DNA of 64,000 nucleotides, taken from assembly GCF_003253745.1 (NCBI RefSeq), contig NZ_MZXV01000048.1, forward strand, positions 1 to 64,000, read 5' to 3'. A program made the translations under genes and the position numbers. The DNA is from Mesorhizobium kowhaii. Lineage in GTDB: Bacteria; Pseudomonadota; Alphaproteobacteria; Rhizobiales; Rhizobiaceae. Positions 20,640-29,433 of the stretch are shown here, piece after piece (positions within the stretch are counted from its first letter, which is position 1; each line of letters begins with the position of its first letter). The notes below the pieces were generated by a model, which was not told where the DNA came from, did no database searches, and was given only the letters and a program-made list of their open reading frames with translations.

Positions 20640-20676
20640 ACCCTTCCAGGCTGCCCAGATCTAGACCTTGCCAAGT

Positions 20677-21273
20677 CTAATTGATCCTCCGGTAATAGAC
20701 CTTGCCGTCAGGCTGCTGGATGCGCTGGTAGTTGGAGCTTGGGGGAGGGGGCGACGCCGGTGCGGCCCTCTTCCTGGGTGCACGCGGCGCTTCGATGACA
20801 CTGGGTTCGCTCGCGCTCGCGCCTTCGAGGGCTTCGGGCGCTTCCGCCAGCGTGCTGGTGGTCATCTCCGGCGGCTCCACCGCACCCGGCGTGGCCTCGC
20901 CGCCGGCGATCGGCCTAGTCAGTGCCAGCTGGGCAACGTTGCCATTGATCTCGTTGAAACTGCCTTGCAGTTGGCTGTCCAGTTTCTCGAACCGGCTCTG
21001 GAAGCCGTTGTTGACCGTGTCGAGCCGTGCCGCGATCCGCTGCTCGAACGCTCCGAGCTGCTCCAGCCGCGCTTCGACGAAACGCAGGTCGCTCATGCCG
21101 CGGTAGAGATAGATCGCGGCCGCCATGTTGACCACGGTGAGCAGCAAGGCACCGCTGGCGATGAGAATGCCGATCGTCTTTGCCTTGCTGGGTCTCTCGA
21201 TGGCAACCGTTTCGCGCTGTTCCTGGTTTCCGATATCGATCGCCGGCATGTCCGGTTCGCTGATCGTCGTCAT
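20677..21273 (-). CDS. hypothetical single-pass membrane protein with a coiled coil, last gene of the tad operon
   Basis: 198 aa. After an acidic cytoplasmic N-terminus there is one membrane segment at about residues 33-54 (IGILIASGALLLTVVNMAAA). A coiled-coil-like stretch follows (SDLRFVEARLEQLGAFEQRI), then a proline/alanine-rich tail that ends YQRIQQPDGKVYYRRI. ATG 21273 overlaps the L,D-transpeptidase stop by 4 bases, so I prefer it over a long upstream frame. The function is unknown; the layout suits an envelope-anchored partner of the transpeptidase or of the pilus machine. Confidence 0.68.
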   Translation of the reverse strand: MTTISEPDMPAIDIGNQEQRETVAIERPSKAKTIGILIASGALLLTVVNMAAAIYLYRGMSDLRFVEARLEQLGAFEQRIAARLDTVNNGFQSRFEKLDSQLQGSFNEINGNVAQLALTRPIAGGEATPGAVEPPEMTTSTLAEAPEALEGASASEPSVIEAPRAPRKRAAPASPPPPSSNYQRIQQPDGKVYYRRIN

Positions 21274-21863
21274 TGGACCACCACCTTTGCGCCCACCGCG
21301 ACGCGCTTGAAAAGATCGATCACATCGGTGTTGGTAAGCCGAAAACATCCCGATGTGCCGTCGAAGCCGACACCCGACGGATCGTTGGTGCCGTGTATCC
21401 TGTAGAGCGTGTCGCGACCGTCGCGAAGCAGATAGAGCGCCCTTGCGCCGAGGGGGTTGTAGGGGCCGGCGGGCACCATTTTCGGCAGCTCCGGCTGGCG
21501 GGCCCGCATTTCCTCTGGCGGGCGCCACTCCGGCCATTCGGTCTTCGCCCCCACCTTGACGACGCCCGTCCAGCCAAACCCGTCCCGTCCGACGCTGATC
21601 TGGTAGCGAAGCGCCTGGCCCTGGCGGGTCACCAGGTAAAGCGCTTTCTCGGTCTTGCGGATGATGATCGTTCCTGGCTGCTCGGTGGTTGCGAAGGCAA
21701 CCGTCTTGCGCAGGCTGGGACCCATCGCCGGCAGCGGCGGCCGATCCGAAAGGCTCGATCTCGCCTGGGCGAAATCCTGGACGGGCATCGCCAACGCCAC
21801 GCCCAGCAGGCTGGCGCAGGCCAACCCCTGGGCGATCCGGTAGCTAGCGTGCAGCAGCGTCAT
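21270..21863 (-). CDS. L,D-transpeptidase (YkuD family)
   Basis: 197 aa with an N-terminal signal peptide, cut probably after FAQA near residue 33. The YkuD catalytic region is complete: HGTNDPSGVGFDG, then TSGCFRLTN with the nucleophile Cys and the following Arg. Such enzymes make 3-3 peptidoglycan crosslinks or attach proteins to peptidoglycan in the periplasm. The gene overlaps the cpaE end by 20 bases and the next gene by 4, so it belongs to the pilus operon. It could remodel the wall where the secretin ring passes through; that is inference. Confidence 0.85.
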   Translation of the reverse strand: MTLLHASYRIAQGLACASLLGVALAMPVQDFAQARSSLSDRPPLPAMGPSLRKTVAFATTEQPGTIIIRKTEKALYLVTRQGQALRYQISVGRDGFGWTGVVKVGAKTEWPEWRPPEEMRARQPELPKMVPAGPYNPLGARALYLLRDGRDTLYRIHGTNDPSGVGFDGTSGCFRLTNTDVIDLFKRVAVGAKVVVQ

Positions 21864-23010
21864 CGAGCCGCTCTTTGAACATCCGCTTCAGGTCCTTGTT
21901 GAAGCGCGCCCGCCCATCGACTTCGGAAGGCAGGATCGCACGATTCAAGGCGTCGGTCAGCAGCGCATTGTCCAGCGCGACCGACTTGATGTGCGGCGCC
22001 TTGAAGATCTTCTCGAGCTCGCTGCGCGAGAAGTGGTTGCCGAACCATTTGCGCTTGTGCTTGTTGGCGACGAGCGTGATGTTGACCGCATTGCCGCGCA
22101 GCTCGCGGATCTTCTTGTAGAGCCGCTTGCCTTGCCGCAGCGAAGCGACGTTGAGTTCGAAGACGATGAAGATCTCGTCGCTCGTCGACAGCACGGAGTT
22201 GTGCCAGGGCGTCTCGATGTTCGGCAGGTCGATGACGATGTCGTCGAAACGGTAGGCGACGAGGTCCAGCAGCCGGAACACGAAATCGCTGCCTTGCGGC
22301 TCGAACGGCAGTTGCGGCCTTTCGAAGGCATAGAGGGTAAGGCCGGACGGGCGCGACAGCTTGATGACATCCATCAGTTCGACATCGAGCCGTTCCGGCT
22401 GGCCGATGATGCCCGCAAGATCGAACTGGTTGAACAGGTTGAGGTAGGCGCCGCAATTGGCGCTCTGGAAATCGAGATCGACCAGGCAGGTGGAAGCCGC
22501 GCGTTCGGTCGATTTCGACGCCAGGTGTTCGGCCGCCGACAGCGCCAGCGTCGTGGCGCCGGCGCCGCCGCTGGCGCTGATGAAGGTGATGATCCGGCTT
22601 TTCGTTCCCTGGTTGCCGGTGTCGTGGAAGGTCACCGCGTTGAGCAGTTCCTTGCCGTCGAGCGGCTTGTGCAGCCAGTCCGAGGCGTTCATGCGCACCA
22701 GCACGCGCGTCTGTTCCGATGTCAACTCGTCGGAAACCGCGATCAGCGGCACCGCCGCCCACAGCGCGCGCGCCTCGACGATGCCCGGCCTGCCGAGCAA
22801 CTCGCCATTGCCGAGATCGAGGATGACGATGCCGGGGCGCGTGTCCGCGGGCGGCCCCTTGAGGAAGTCGGCCGTCTCCGAAACCCTGACATCGTAGATT
22901 GCCAGCGCATCGAGCCGCGTCGCCACCTCGCGCTTGAAGTTCGGGTCAGACGAGAACAGGGCGACCTGCTTACGCTTGGTCGGTGTAACCTTGGTGTTGA
23001 TGGCATTCAT
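21844..23010 (-). CDS. cpaE: pilus assembly ATPase-like protein CpaE/TadZ
   Basis: 388 aa. Residues ~14-125 resemble a receiver-like domain (VALFSSDPNFKREVATRL, IVILDLGNGELLG). Residues ~135-380 are a MinD/ParA-like domain whose P-loop is degenerate (SASGGAGATTLAL), followed by CLVDLDFQSANCG and YRFDDIVIDLPN. CpaE/TadZ positions the Tad secretion machine in the cell. ATG 23010 overlaps the tadE stop by 4 bases; the same frame upstream is a shadow of tadE. Confidence 0.88.
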   Translation of the reverse strand: MNAINTKVTPTKRKQVALFSSDPNFKREVATRLDALAIYDVRVSETADFLKGPPADTRPGIVILDLGNGELLGRPGIVEARALWAAVPLIAVSDELTSEQTRVLVRMNASDWLHKPLDGKELLNAVTFHDTGNQGTKSRIITFISASGGAGATTLALSAAEHLASKSTERAASTCLVDLDFQSANCGAYLNLFNQFDLAGIIGQPERLDVELMDVIKLSRPSGLTLYAFERPQLPFEPQGSDFVFRLLDLVAYRFDDIVIDLPNIETPWHNSVLSTSDEIFIVFELNVASLRQGKRLYKKIRELRGNAVNITLVANKHKRKWFGNHFSRSELEKIFKAPHIKSVALDNALLTDALNRAILPSEVDGRARFNKDLKRMFKERLDDAAAR

Positions 23011-23654
23011 GGTGCGGTACTCTTCAAATCTTCGCCCGTGACCGTGCTTAGCATGGAGGGCATTGTCATGGTTCCGAATCCGTACAGTCCGCCCAGGAAG
23101 AAGAACTGGTAGCTCAGGTTCTGCAGGTTCACGGTGATTGTCGGCACCGGTCCGCCCAATCGTGTCTGGTAGCCGAGGCCTGTGGCAGCATAGGTGATGA
23201 CAATATTGTCGCGTCGCAGGCCGGGGAAGTAGTGGCACATGCCGGGCCGCGTGGTGGGCCTCTGGGCTGCCGTGATTGTCGGACAGGTGTTGTCGTTGGT
23301 GACAGCCGTGTCTCCCCGGAATATGCGGCTGAAATTGGTGGCGTTGAACGTGCCGCCATTGCTGCAGGAGCCTGTGGTTCCGGTGTAAGTGCAGACGAAA
23401 GGTCCATACGCGCCGGCGACAACCGGCGCACCGGGTGTTGCGATCGGCGCGGCAGCCGTCAGATTGCTCACGACCGGGTCGGAGATGGATGCCAGGCGCG
23501 CACCCATCTGGACTGCCTTGGTCGCGGCATTCCATTTGTAGAGCGCGTAGCCGAAATCGACGAAACCCAGCGTCAGAGCAAACAGCAGCGTGCAAACGAT
23601 GGCCATTTCCACCATCGCCGTGCCGTCCTCCGATTTTGCGAAGCGCCTGATCAT
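23007..23654 (-). CDS. tadE: TadE family pseudopilin
   Basis: 215 aa. The short basic leader MIRRFAKSEDGTAMVEMAI has the TadE hallmark, a Glu shortly before a single hydrophobic helix (IVCTLLFALTLGFVDFGYAL). The remainder is a periplasmic domain with several cysteines. TadE-like pseudopilins are processed by the prepilin peptidase (here cpaA at 33353) and take part in Flp fibre assembly. It lies 2 bases after another TadE-like gene. Confidence 0.82.
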   Translation of the reverse strand: MIRRFAKSEDGTAMVEMAIVCTLLFALTLGFVDFGYALYKWNAATKAVQMGARLASISDPVVSNLTAAAPIATPGAPVVAGAYGPFVCTYTGTTGSCSNGGTFNATNFSRIFRGDTAVTNDNTCPTITAAQRPTTRPGMCHYFPGLRRDNIVITYAATGLGYQTRLGGPVPTITVNLQNLSYQFFFLGGLYGFGTMTMPSMLSTVTGEDLKSTAP

Positions 23655-23656
23655 CT

Positions 23657-24193
23657 TCAGAACCGGATCAACCGCTCCTCATGGAAACCGTTCAAAGTGA
23701 TCGGACCGATGCCGAGCAACGACAGCATGCCGATGCCGGCATAGGGATAGGTCCCCTCCACCCTGACGATGCAGACCTGTGCGGTGGTGGAGCGGTATTC
23801 CGTAACGCCCGCACCATTGACGGCGTCACGGCAGCGAGCGGGGGCGGCGATGGTCACCGTCACATTCGCTTTCAGCCAGTCTTTGACGCGTGCAGTGCCT
23901 GTGCCTGCCGCGTTGCCGTACACAGCGATGTTGGTGGCGATGTTGGCGCAGTCGATCGCCGCAAGACCGTTGTCGGTATACATCTGGCTGTTGCAGCGGG
24001 CTGCAAAACGGGCGCCGTCCGTAAGCCCGGCCTCCATCAGCAGCTTGTCGTGGATCAGATTGCCAAATTCGAACACGCCCGCCGACAGGGGCACCATCAG
24101 CGGCAATATCAGCGCCGTCTCGACAAGCGTGGTGCCACGATGGTCGCGTCGAAATCTGTCGAGGTGACGGAGCAGGGTGCTGATCATCGTCAT
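23657..24193 (-). CDS. tadF: TadE/TadF-like pseudopilin
   Basis: 178 aa. The leader RFRRDHRGTTLVETALILPLMVPLSAGVF has the same Glu-plus-hydrophobic-helix pattern as TadE, followed by a Cys-containing periplasmic domain. The start ATG at 24193 shares one base with the stop of tadG (TGATG), so expression is coupled; an ATG at 24187 is an alternative. The second TadE-like pseudopilin in tad loci is conventionally called TadF. Confidence 0.78.
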   Translation of the reverse strand: MTMISTLLRHLDRFRRDHRGTTLVETALILPLMVPLSAGVFEFGNLIHDKLLMEAGLTDGARFAARCNSQMYTDNGLAAIDCANIATNIAVYGNAAGTGTARVKDWLKANVTVTIAAPARCRDAVNGAGVTEYRSTTAQVCIVRVEGTYPYAGIGMLSLLGIGPITLNGFHEERLIRF

Positions 24194-25710
24194 CACCGGT
24201 AAAGTTGGGCTTCGTCGCGCAGGAAATTGTCGAGCGTGCCTCGGCCGCCTTTGCCGGTGATGTCGACCAGCTCGACGTAGATTTCCTTGCCGTCCTTGAT
24301 CGGCTCGGTGATGAAGAAACTGCCGAAGGCGCGAACCGGAACATCGGTCTGGTTGCCATTGAGGGCGAGTTCCGAGCAATCAAGGATGGCGCCGTAAAGG
24401 ATGCGTCGATCCGGTATCGATATGGGCGTTTCGCCGCAAAGCGGCGTTCCAGTGTCTCCGGAAGTCGATTTGTCTGCGATCATTCCGTGATCTATCTCAT
24501 AGCGATAGATTTCATATCGCGTCGCCGCATTGACGCCAGATGCGGTCCAAGGAATATCCGGACCGGAGGGGAACGGTCGTGACACTGGAGGGCTGCTTCC
24601 GGGCACAATATGGTTTGCGGCCCAATAAGTGCCAGGGTCCCAAATGCCATCGCCAAGCATGCCGGCATCGGCCGGATGCGCTGGATCGAGCGGAGTGCAA
24701 GTTCCGCTAGTGTAACACCCATCGCGAGTGAGGCCGGTGGTCCCTTGAGCCGGTGTATTGAAGGTGACCGACTTCACGGCGCCACTTTTGCAAGTCACGG
24801 CGTTGACGCCCATGCGCACGTTCGGTGACGGTGGGTCGGACGGGATATAGGTGGAGGTCAGGCCGAAGCGGGCGTTCAGACCATCAAGGACCGGCCCTGC
24901 GTTCTGCCCTGGCTTGGTGTTGACGCCGTTCTGCCCAAAGCATGCCGCCGGCCTCACCTTGGCCATGGCTTGCTCCAGCGCCTTCGCGCCGTTGCCAAGC
25001 GGCGAATCCAGGAAGGAGAAATTGCCGGGGCCATAGAACTTGTCGCCTCGTAAGATCAATTGCCGGCGGCGCTGGTCACGGTTGCTCGCGGCCTGTTCGA
25101 GCGTCAGGCCACCTGCCGCTTCGGTCTTCTCATACGGATTACAGATAAAGACCGGCGTGTAGTCGCAGACCGATGTGGAGAAACCGGCGACAGCTAGTGC
25201 GCCGATTGTCCATGAGTTGTTGGTGCCGCCGGGCAAGAACGAGACAGGAAAGATAGTCGAAAACCCGACAGGCGTGACCCTAATCTCGACAAAGCGAGCC
25301 AGTTTGGCGTCCGCAACTTCGTTGGTGATGACATCGGCGGCGGAGATTGCTCGCGCATCGCCAGGAACGCCGTTCAGTGTCGCCGGGATGGATCGAAGAT
25401 AGCGTCTTGTCACGCCGGCAGCCGCCAAGTTCTGTGGACCGGGTGCCGTCGTGAAGTTGTATTGGTTGAGGACCAGCGTCGCAAGGGCATGGTCACCCCG
25501 TGTGATGCTATCGGAACGGCCGTCTAGTTCTGCAGCCGTCGCCAGCGCGAATGAATCGGCGCCTTTCTGCAGGTCGTTTTGCAGATTGTTGACCCGGCTC
25601 ATGTCGATCACCAGCAACGAAAAGCCGACGATCGCCGGCAACATCACGGCCACTAGAACGAGGGCTATACCCCTTTGATCCCGCCAGAACGCGCGAATGA
25701 TTCGCAACAT
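24193..25710 (-). CDS. tadG: TadG-like pilus assembly protein
   Basis: 505 aa. The N-terminus FWRDQRGIALVLVAVMLPAIVGFSLLVID is the Flp pilus assembly TadG N-terminal (TadE-like) anchor, followed by DMSRVNNLQNDLQKGADSFALATA. The long periplasmic part has paired cysteines (CDYTPVFICNPYEK, CYTSGTCTP) and lacks an obvious von Willebrand A metal motif. It is the first of the three minor pseudopilin-type genes downstream of the secretin, and TadG proteins stabilise the Tad machine or the fibre. Confidence 0.8.
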   Translation of the reverse strand: MLRIIRAFWRDQRGIALVLVAVMLPAIVGFSLLVIDMSRVNNLQNDLQKGADSFALATAAELDGRSDSITRGDHALATLVLNQYNFTTAPGPQNLAAAGVTRRYLRSIPATLNGVPGDARAISAADVITNEVADAKLARFVEIRVTPVGFSTIFPVSFLPGGTNNSWTIGALAVAGFSTSVCDYTPVFICNPYEKTEAAGGLTLEQAASNRDQRRRQLILRGDKFYGPGNFSFLDSPLGNGAKALEQAMAKVRPAACFGQNGVNTKPGQNAGPVLDGLNARFGLTSTYIPSDPPSPNVRMGVNAVTCKSGAVKSVTFNTPAQGTTGLTRDGCYTSGTCTPLDPAHPADAGMLGDGIWDPGTYWAANHIVPGSSPPVSRPFPSGPDIPWTASGVNAATRYEIYRYEIDHGMIADKSTSGDTGTPLCGETPISIPDRRILYGAILDCSELALNGNQTDVPVRAFGSFFITEPIKDGKEIYVELVDITGKGGRGTLDNFLRDEAQLYR

Positions 25711-25787
25711 GGCCTTACTCTTTGCTCCCCTGACGCCAGGTTCCCTCGTATTACCTGGCGCACTGAAACCGCATCCTTCTGTTCAAT

Positions 25788-26081
25788 TCACTGCGATGTC
25801 ACGCCTGAGTTGCCGATATTGACCGTGATGGGTGGCGGCGCCGGCGGCGGTGGTGGATGTTTGTAGTTCTCGGCAACAGCGGCGGCACGCGTGCCGTCGC
25901 CTTCGATCCTCGTGTTTTTGGAGGCCGGATTGAGCGGGTCGACCGTCTGCAGCAGCGAATTGAATTTCTGTGTGTCGCCGGCGGCCAAGGTTACCGAATC
26001 GTAGTTGTTCAAATAGTCTGCGGCGCAGCCTGTCAGCAGGCCGGTGCCCAGCACGAGGATCATGGCGCTATTTCTTGACAT
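25788..26081 (-). CDS. small lipoprotein in the CpaD position
   Basis: 97 aa. The signal peptide ends with a lipobox LLTGCAAD (Cys near residue 19). The mature part has NNYDSVTLAAGDT and a proline-rich HPPPPPAPPP tail. It overlaps the secretin end by 14 bases and sits where tad loci usually carry the larger CpaD/RcpB lipoprotein. CpaD is normally over 200 aa, so this is either a shortened functional equivalent or a different small lipoprotein (perhaps a pilotin). Confidence 0.7.
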   Translation of the reverse strand: MSRNSAMILVLGTGLLTGCAADYLNNYDSVTLAAGDTQKFNSLLQTVDPLNPASKNTRIEGDGTRAAAVAENYKHPPPPPAPPPITVNIGNSGVTSQ

Positions 26082-27513
26082 AGAGCATCTTGTCCTTCGA
26101 TTTGAAGTCGAGCATGTGGCCATAGGGGCCGGTGACGCCGTCGCCTGTTTCATATTTGCGGATCATGTCCTTGTTCACCTCGAGCTGGCCCAGCACGAAG
26201 AATTCCGGGTCGTTGGCGGGCCGTGTCTTGTCGAACGGCGTCGCCAGTTGCTCGCCGGGCTTCACCGGCCGCACGATGTGCGGCGTGACGATGACCACCA
26301 ATTCGGTTTCTTCCTTCTGGTTGCTCGAACTGCGAAACAGCGTCCCGATAACCGGCACCTGGCCGAGCCATGGCACCTGGTCCTGGAGCTTGCTGGTCTT
26401 GCTCGACAGAAGGCCGCCGACCGCGAAGCTCTGGCCGTCGCGCAATTCGACGACGGTTTCCAGCTTGCGGTTGGTGAAGATCGGGTCGCCGGCGGTGGTG
26501 AAGCCGGTCAGGTCGCTGACCTCCGGCGCCAGCCGCATGTGGATCTTGCCGTCGTCGAGTACGACCGGTATGAACACCAGATTGACGCCGAATTGCTTGT
26601 ACGTGATGAATATCTGGCCATCTTTGTCGAGAGTGCGGATAGGGACTTCGCCGCCGGCGTTGAAGCTGGCTTCCTCGCCGGAAAGCGTGGTGAGGTTGGG
26701 GTTCGCGAGCATGCGCACCGCGCCCTTGGACTCCAGCGCCTCGATGATCAGATCGACCTTGATGTTGTTGTCGATAATGCGGGTGATCAGGGCTCCGAAG
26801 GGACTGGAGGTCGACAGGAGGCCGCTGATCAGATTGCCTGGCCCGAGCACGACATTGTCCTCGTCGACGGCAGCAACACCAGTACCGGTACGGGTCGTGC
26901 CTCTGCTGTTGGTGCTCCTGATCGACACGCCGAGATCGCGGCCGGTGTTGCGCTTGGCTTCCAGCACGCGCACTTCCAAATTGACCTGCTGGCTGTCGTC
27001 CACGGTGACGGAATTGATGATGGCGTCGGGACCATATTGCTGCGCAACCGCCATGATCGCCGCCAGCGTGGCGCCGTCCTTGACATGGCCGCCAAGCCTG
27101 ACCCTGCCGTTGACCGAGCCCACTTCGATGCGCGACTTTGGCGCCACCTGGCGGATCGCCTGCGCCATGTCGCTGACGTCGACGCCGACCTCGATCTGGA
27201 TGACGCCGAGCGAACGCTTGTCCGTGGAAAACAGATTGACTGTGGTGGTGCCGGCCCCCTTGCCGATGACGTAGAGCGTGCGGTCGGTCATCGGCTGGGC
27301 ATCGGCGATCTTCTCGTCTCCGACGACGATATCGCCCAGATTGGCGTTCACCTGGATCGTTACCGATTGCGACATCGGCAGGAAGATTTTATGGACGCTG
27401 GGGTTCGACACGTCGATGAAACGGTCGGCTGCATTAGCCGCCAGGCTCGACAGCAACAGCGCCGCCAAACACGACAACGCGGCCGCCGCTATCCTCAACC
27501 AAGACCCCTGCAT
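26068..27513 (-). CDS. cpaC: type IVc pilus secretin CpaC/RcpA
   Basis: 481 aa. I chose ATG 27513 because GGGGAGA lies 5 bases upstream; the longer frame from 27549 lacks a ribosome site. After the signal peptide (cut near ANAAD) is the pilus N-terminal domain (VTIQVNANLGDIVVGDEKIAD), a BON-like segment (SRIEVGSVNGRVRLGGHV), then the secretin core with VPWLGQVPVIGTLFRS and ELVVIVTPHIVRP. It forms the outer-membrane pore for the Flp pilus. Confidence 0.9.
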   Translation of the reverse strand: MQGSWLRIAAAALSCLAALLLSSLAANAADRFIDVSNPSVHKIFLPMSQSVTIQVNANLGDIVVGDEKIADAQPMTDRTLYVIGKGAGTTTVNLFSTDKRSLGVIQIEVGVDVSDMAQAIRQVAPKSRIEVGSVNGRVRLGGHVKDGATLAAIMAVAQQYGPDAIINSVTVDDSQQVNLEVRVLEAKRNTGRDLGVSIRSTNSRGTTRTGTGVAAVDEDNVVLGPGNLISGLLSTSSPFGALITRIIDNNIKVDLIIEALESKGAVRMLANPNLTTLSGEEASFNAGGEVPIRTLDKDGQIFITYKQFGVNLVFIPVVLDDGKIHMRLAPEVSDLTGFTTAGDPIFTNRKLETVVELRDGQSFAVGGLLSSKTSKLQDQVPWLGQVPVIGTLFRSSSNQKEETELVVIVTPHIVRPVKPGEQLATPFDKTRPANDPEFFVLGQLEVNKDMIRKYETGDGVTGPYGHMLDFKSKDKMLYVKK

Positions 27514-27568
27514 CCCCGTCTCCCCAATCGCTGCCGGTGGCAGCCTCATTTCATTAGCCGCACCTTTG

Positions 27569-28627
27569 TTATTGTTGTCGCGGCACGTCGTATGTCTCGA
27601 GCTTCACGCCCCGAAACACGCCGACTGTAGCACGCGCCGGCGGCTCGGGTGTGACATATTTGACTACTTCCTTAACAACTTCGCGGACTTCCGGTGCCGA
27701 CACTACGGCCGGAGCCGGCTTGACCTTGCTCAGATCGTCGAGCTTGTTTCCCACTCGGTCGACTGCCTTGGCTAAACCTGCGATCTTGTCGTCGGCGCGC
27801 TTTCGCTCGTCTTCCGCGCGCTGGCGATCGGCCGCGGTAGCAGCGTCGGCTGCAGCCTGCTTGTCCAGTTCGGCTTGCCTTTTGGCGATGTCAGCCGGCA
27901 TTTCCCCCGTCAGGTCGGAAAGCGTTACGCGTTCGGTCGTCTCGCCCTTGCTGGCCGCTGCCTGGCGGAGCGCCAGCGACAACTGGCCTGCGCCTGCCGC
28001 CAGGGTCAGTTTCTGTGCGTCCTTGGTGCTGACTTCGACCGTCACCGCTTTGACCACGGTCGGGCTGTCCTTGCTTTCGTCGGCGACCTGGTCGACGGCG
28101 AGCACCTTCACGCTCTGCAAAAGTACATCGACAAAACTCTGATCCGCACCGTCGGGATTGCGCATGGTGCGCGTCAACAGCACGTCGACCCGGTCGCCCG
28201 GGAACACAAATCCGGCAACGCCGAGCACATCATTGACCCTGATGGAAACGGCCTTCAAACCTTCGCCGAGCACCGCCGATAGCGTGGCGCGCTGGCCGGG
28301 GCCGGTAATTTTGGTGGCGAGGACAGGTTCGTTGGCGCCGATCGCCTGTAGCGCCTGCTTGGCGTCGCCTGTCAGGAGCTCCTTGGTCGTCTTGAAGGCG
28401 CCAGCCGGGACCGCGCCCGCAGGCCATGCGATTTCACGCAATTTGTCGGCGGTTAGCGTATCGCCGAATTTCAGAGCCGTCGCCGCCACCACGACCGTAT
28501 CGGGCTGGACACCGTTGGCTTCAGCCATGGCGCTGCGCTGGCTGGCCAGCCAGATATTGATGAGAACCACCGCAAGCACGCCGAACACACCGGCGAGTAT
28601 GATCATGATGAGTGTATTGGCGCGCAT
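27569..28627 (-). CDS. cpaB: pilus assembly protein CpaB/RcpC
   Basis: 352 aa. There is one N-terminal membrane segment (LIMIILAGVFGVLAVVLINIWL), then a SAF-like domain (VVVAATALKFGDTLTADKL) and the RcpC region (VSIRVNDVLGVAGFVFPGD). The C-terminal third is charged and coiled-coil-like, followed by a proline-rich tail. ATG 28627 is preferred over an ATG 21 bases upstream. CpaB helps assemble the periplasmic part of the Flp secretion channel. A strong hairpin separates it from flp. Confidence 0.88.
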   Translation of the reverse strand: MRANTLIMIILAGVFGVLAVVLINIWLASQRSAMAEANGVQPDTVVVAATALKFGDTLTADKLREIAWPAGAVPAGAFKTTKELLTGDAKQALQAIGANEPVLATKITGPGQRATLSAVLGEGLKAVSIRVNDVLGVAGFVFPGDRVDVLLTRTMRNPDGADQSFVDVLLQSVKVLAVDQVADESKDSPTVVKAVTVEVSTKDAQKLTLAAGAGQLSLALRQAAASKGETTERVTLSDLTGEMPADIAKRQAELDKQAAADAATAADRQRAEDERKRADDKIAGLAKAVDRVGNKLDDLSKVKPAPAVVSAPEVREVVKEVVKYVTPEPPARATVGVFRGVKLETYDVPRQQ

Positions 28628-28676
28628 AGCCCAAGCCCCAAGCCCCAAGAGCGGGAATTCGCCCGCCGCGATTGGA

Positions 28677-28709
28677 TTCAGGCCCGGATCGAATAGATCC
28701 GGGCCTGAA
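28677..28709 (-). terminator. strong hairpin between flp and cpaB
   Basis: TTCAGGCCCGGATC pairs perfectly with GATCCGGGCCTGAA around a 5-base loop, 14 pairs. It sits 8 bases past the flp stop and is not followed by a T run. It should attenuate read-through or protect flp mRNA, giving excess pilin over assembly proteins. Confidence 0.7.
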
Positions 28710-28717
28710 GTATTTGA

Positions 28718-28930
28718 TTAGCTGCCGGCACCGCTGGAGCATGTGCCGATGTTGCTGGCAGCCATGTCGGCGCAAAGGCCGGCGAAACGGCCATTCACCC
28801 ACAGTCCGATGCCAACGATGATGAGGATTGCCGCGCCAGCGATGATGCCGACGAGGATAGAATATTCGACCATGGCAGCGCCGTTTTCGTCGTCGCGGAA
28901 CTGCCGGGTCATCGTCATGAGCTTCTTCAT
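28718..28930 (-). CDS. flp: Flp/Fap-type major pilin
   Basis: 70 aa, the normal size of an Flp prepilin. The leader RQFRDDENGAAMVEYSI contains the prepilin-peptidase site after Gly-Ala-Ala and the conserved Glu-Tyr pair. One hydrophobic helix (ILVGIIAGAAILIIVGIG) and a short tail with two cysteines follow. ATG 28930 has AGGGAG 8 bases upstream. It is the first gene of the leftward tad operon. Confidence 0.9.
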   Translation of the reverse strand: MKKLMTMTRQFRDDENGAAMVEYSILVGIIAGAAILIIVGIGLWVNGRFAGLCADMAASNIGTCSSGAGS

Positions 28931-29433
28931 GATAATTTCTCCCTTTGGAGGTTGAACCCGACGAGACGAGCCAAGGATGAAATCCATACCCAAGCATCCC
29001 CCGTCATCTCGATCCTTGTCCCGCGAAAAAGCAGAGTCAAACGGATTAACAGTTCCTTAACCTTCCAATACCTGACCAGAGGGCGGGTTAGTTTTTACAA
29101 GAGCTTGATTCGATTAATTTTTCAACCGCCTTAACCATTCATTCACAATTCGGCCATACATCCAAATTCGGTATCGCTAAATTAGGTACTATGCATAACC
29201 CTTTATATATAAGGACTTACGGAGGGGCGTGGCTCATTACGACCGGTCATATCCCGTGAGGTGACAGGCCTATTTCCGGCGCCTGGCGTGTCGTCAAATA
29301 AAATCGATTTTTTTGGGCCTCTGTCCTTAACTATGTCATAAGTATTGTTCATTCGGTGTAGCGTTCGGCGCTTGTGCCTTCCGTGGTTAACGCTTAGTTT
29401 CCAGTCAGGGGAATTTCCGGGGGCTTTCGCGAG
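28931..29433. promoter_or_regulatory. 503-base divergent promoter region of the tad locus
   Basis: AT-rich compared with its surroundings, with no gene. It must hold the promoters for flp (leftwards) and cpaF (rightwards). A partial inverted repeat GGCGGgTT...AACCGCC flanks an A/T-rich stretch at about 29082-29132. I cannot assign -35/-10 boxes with confidence. Confidence 0.5.

Noticed and set aside
23011..23595. N-terminal extension of cpaE into the tadE gene
   Set aside because: The extension is an out-of-frame reading of tadE; ATG 23010 overlaps the tadE stop by four bases and gives the normal CpaE N-terminus.
29082..29132. Partial inverted repeat in the flp-cpaF spacer as a defined operator
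   Set aside because: The arms are imperfect and far apart and no second copy was found, so I do not list it as an operator.
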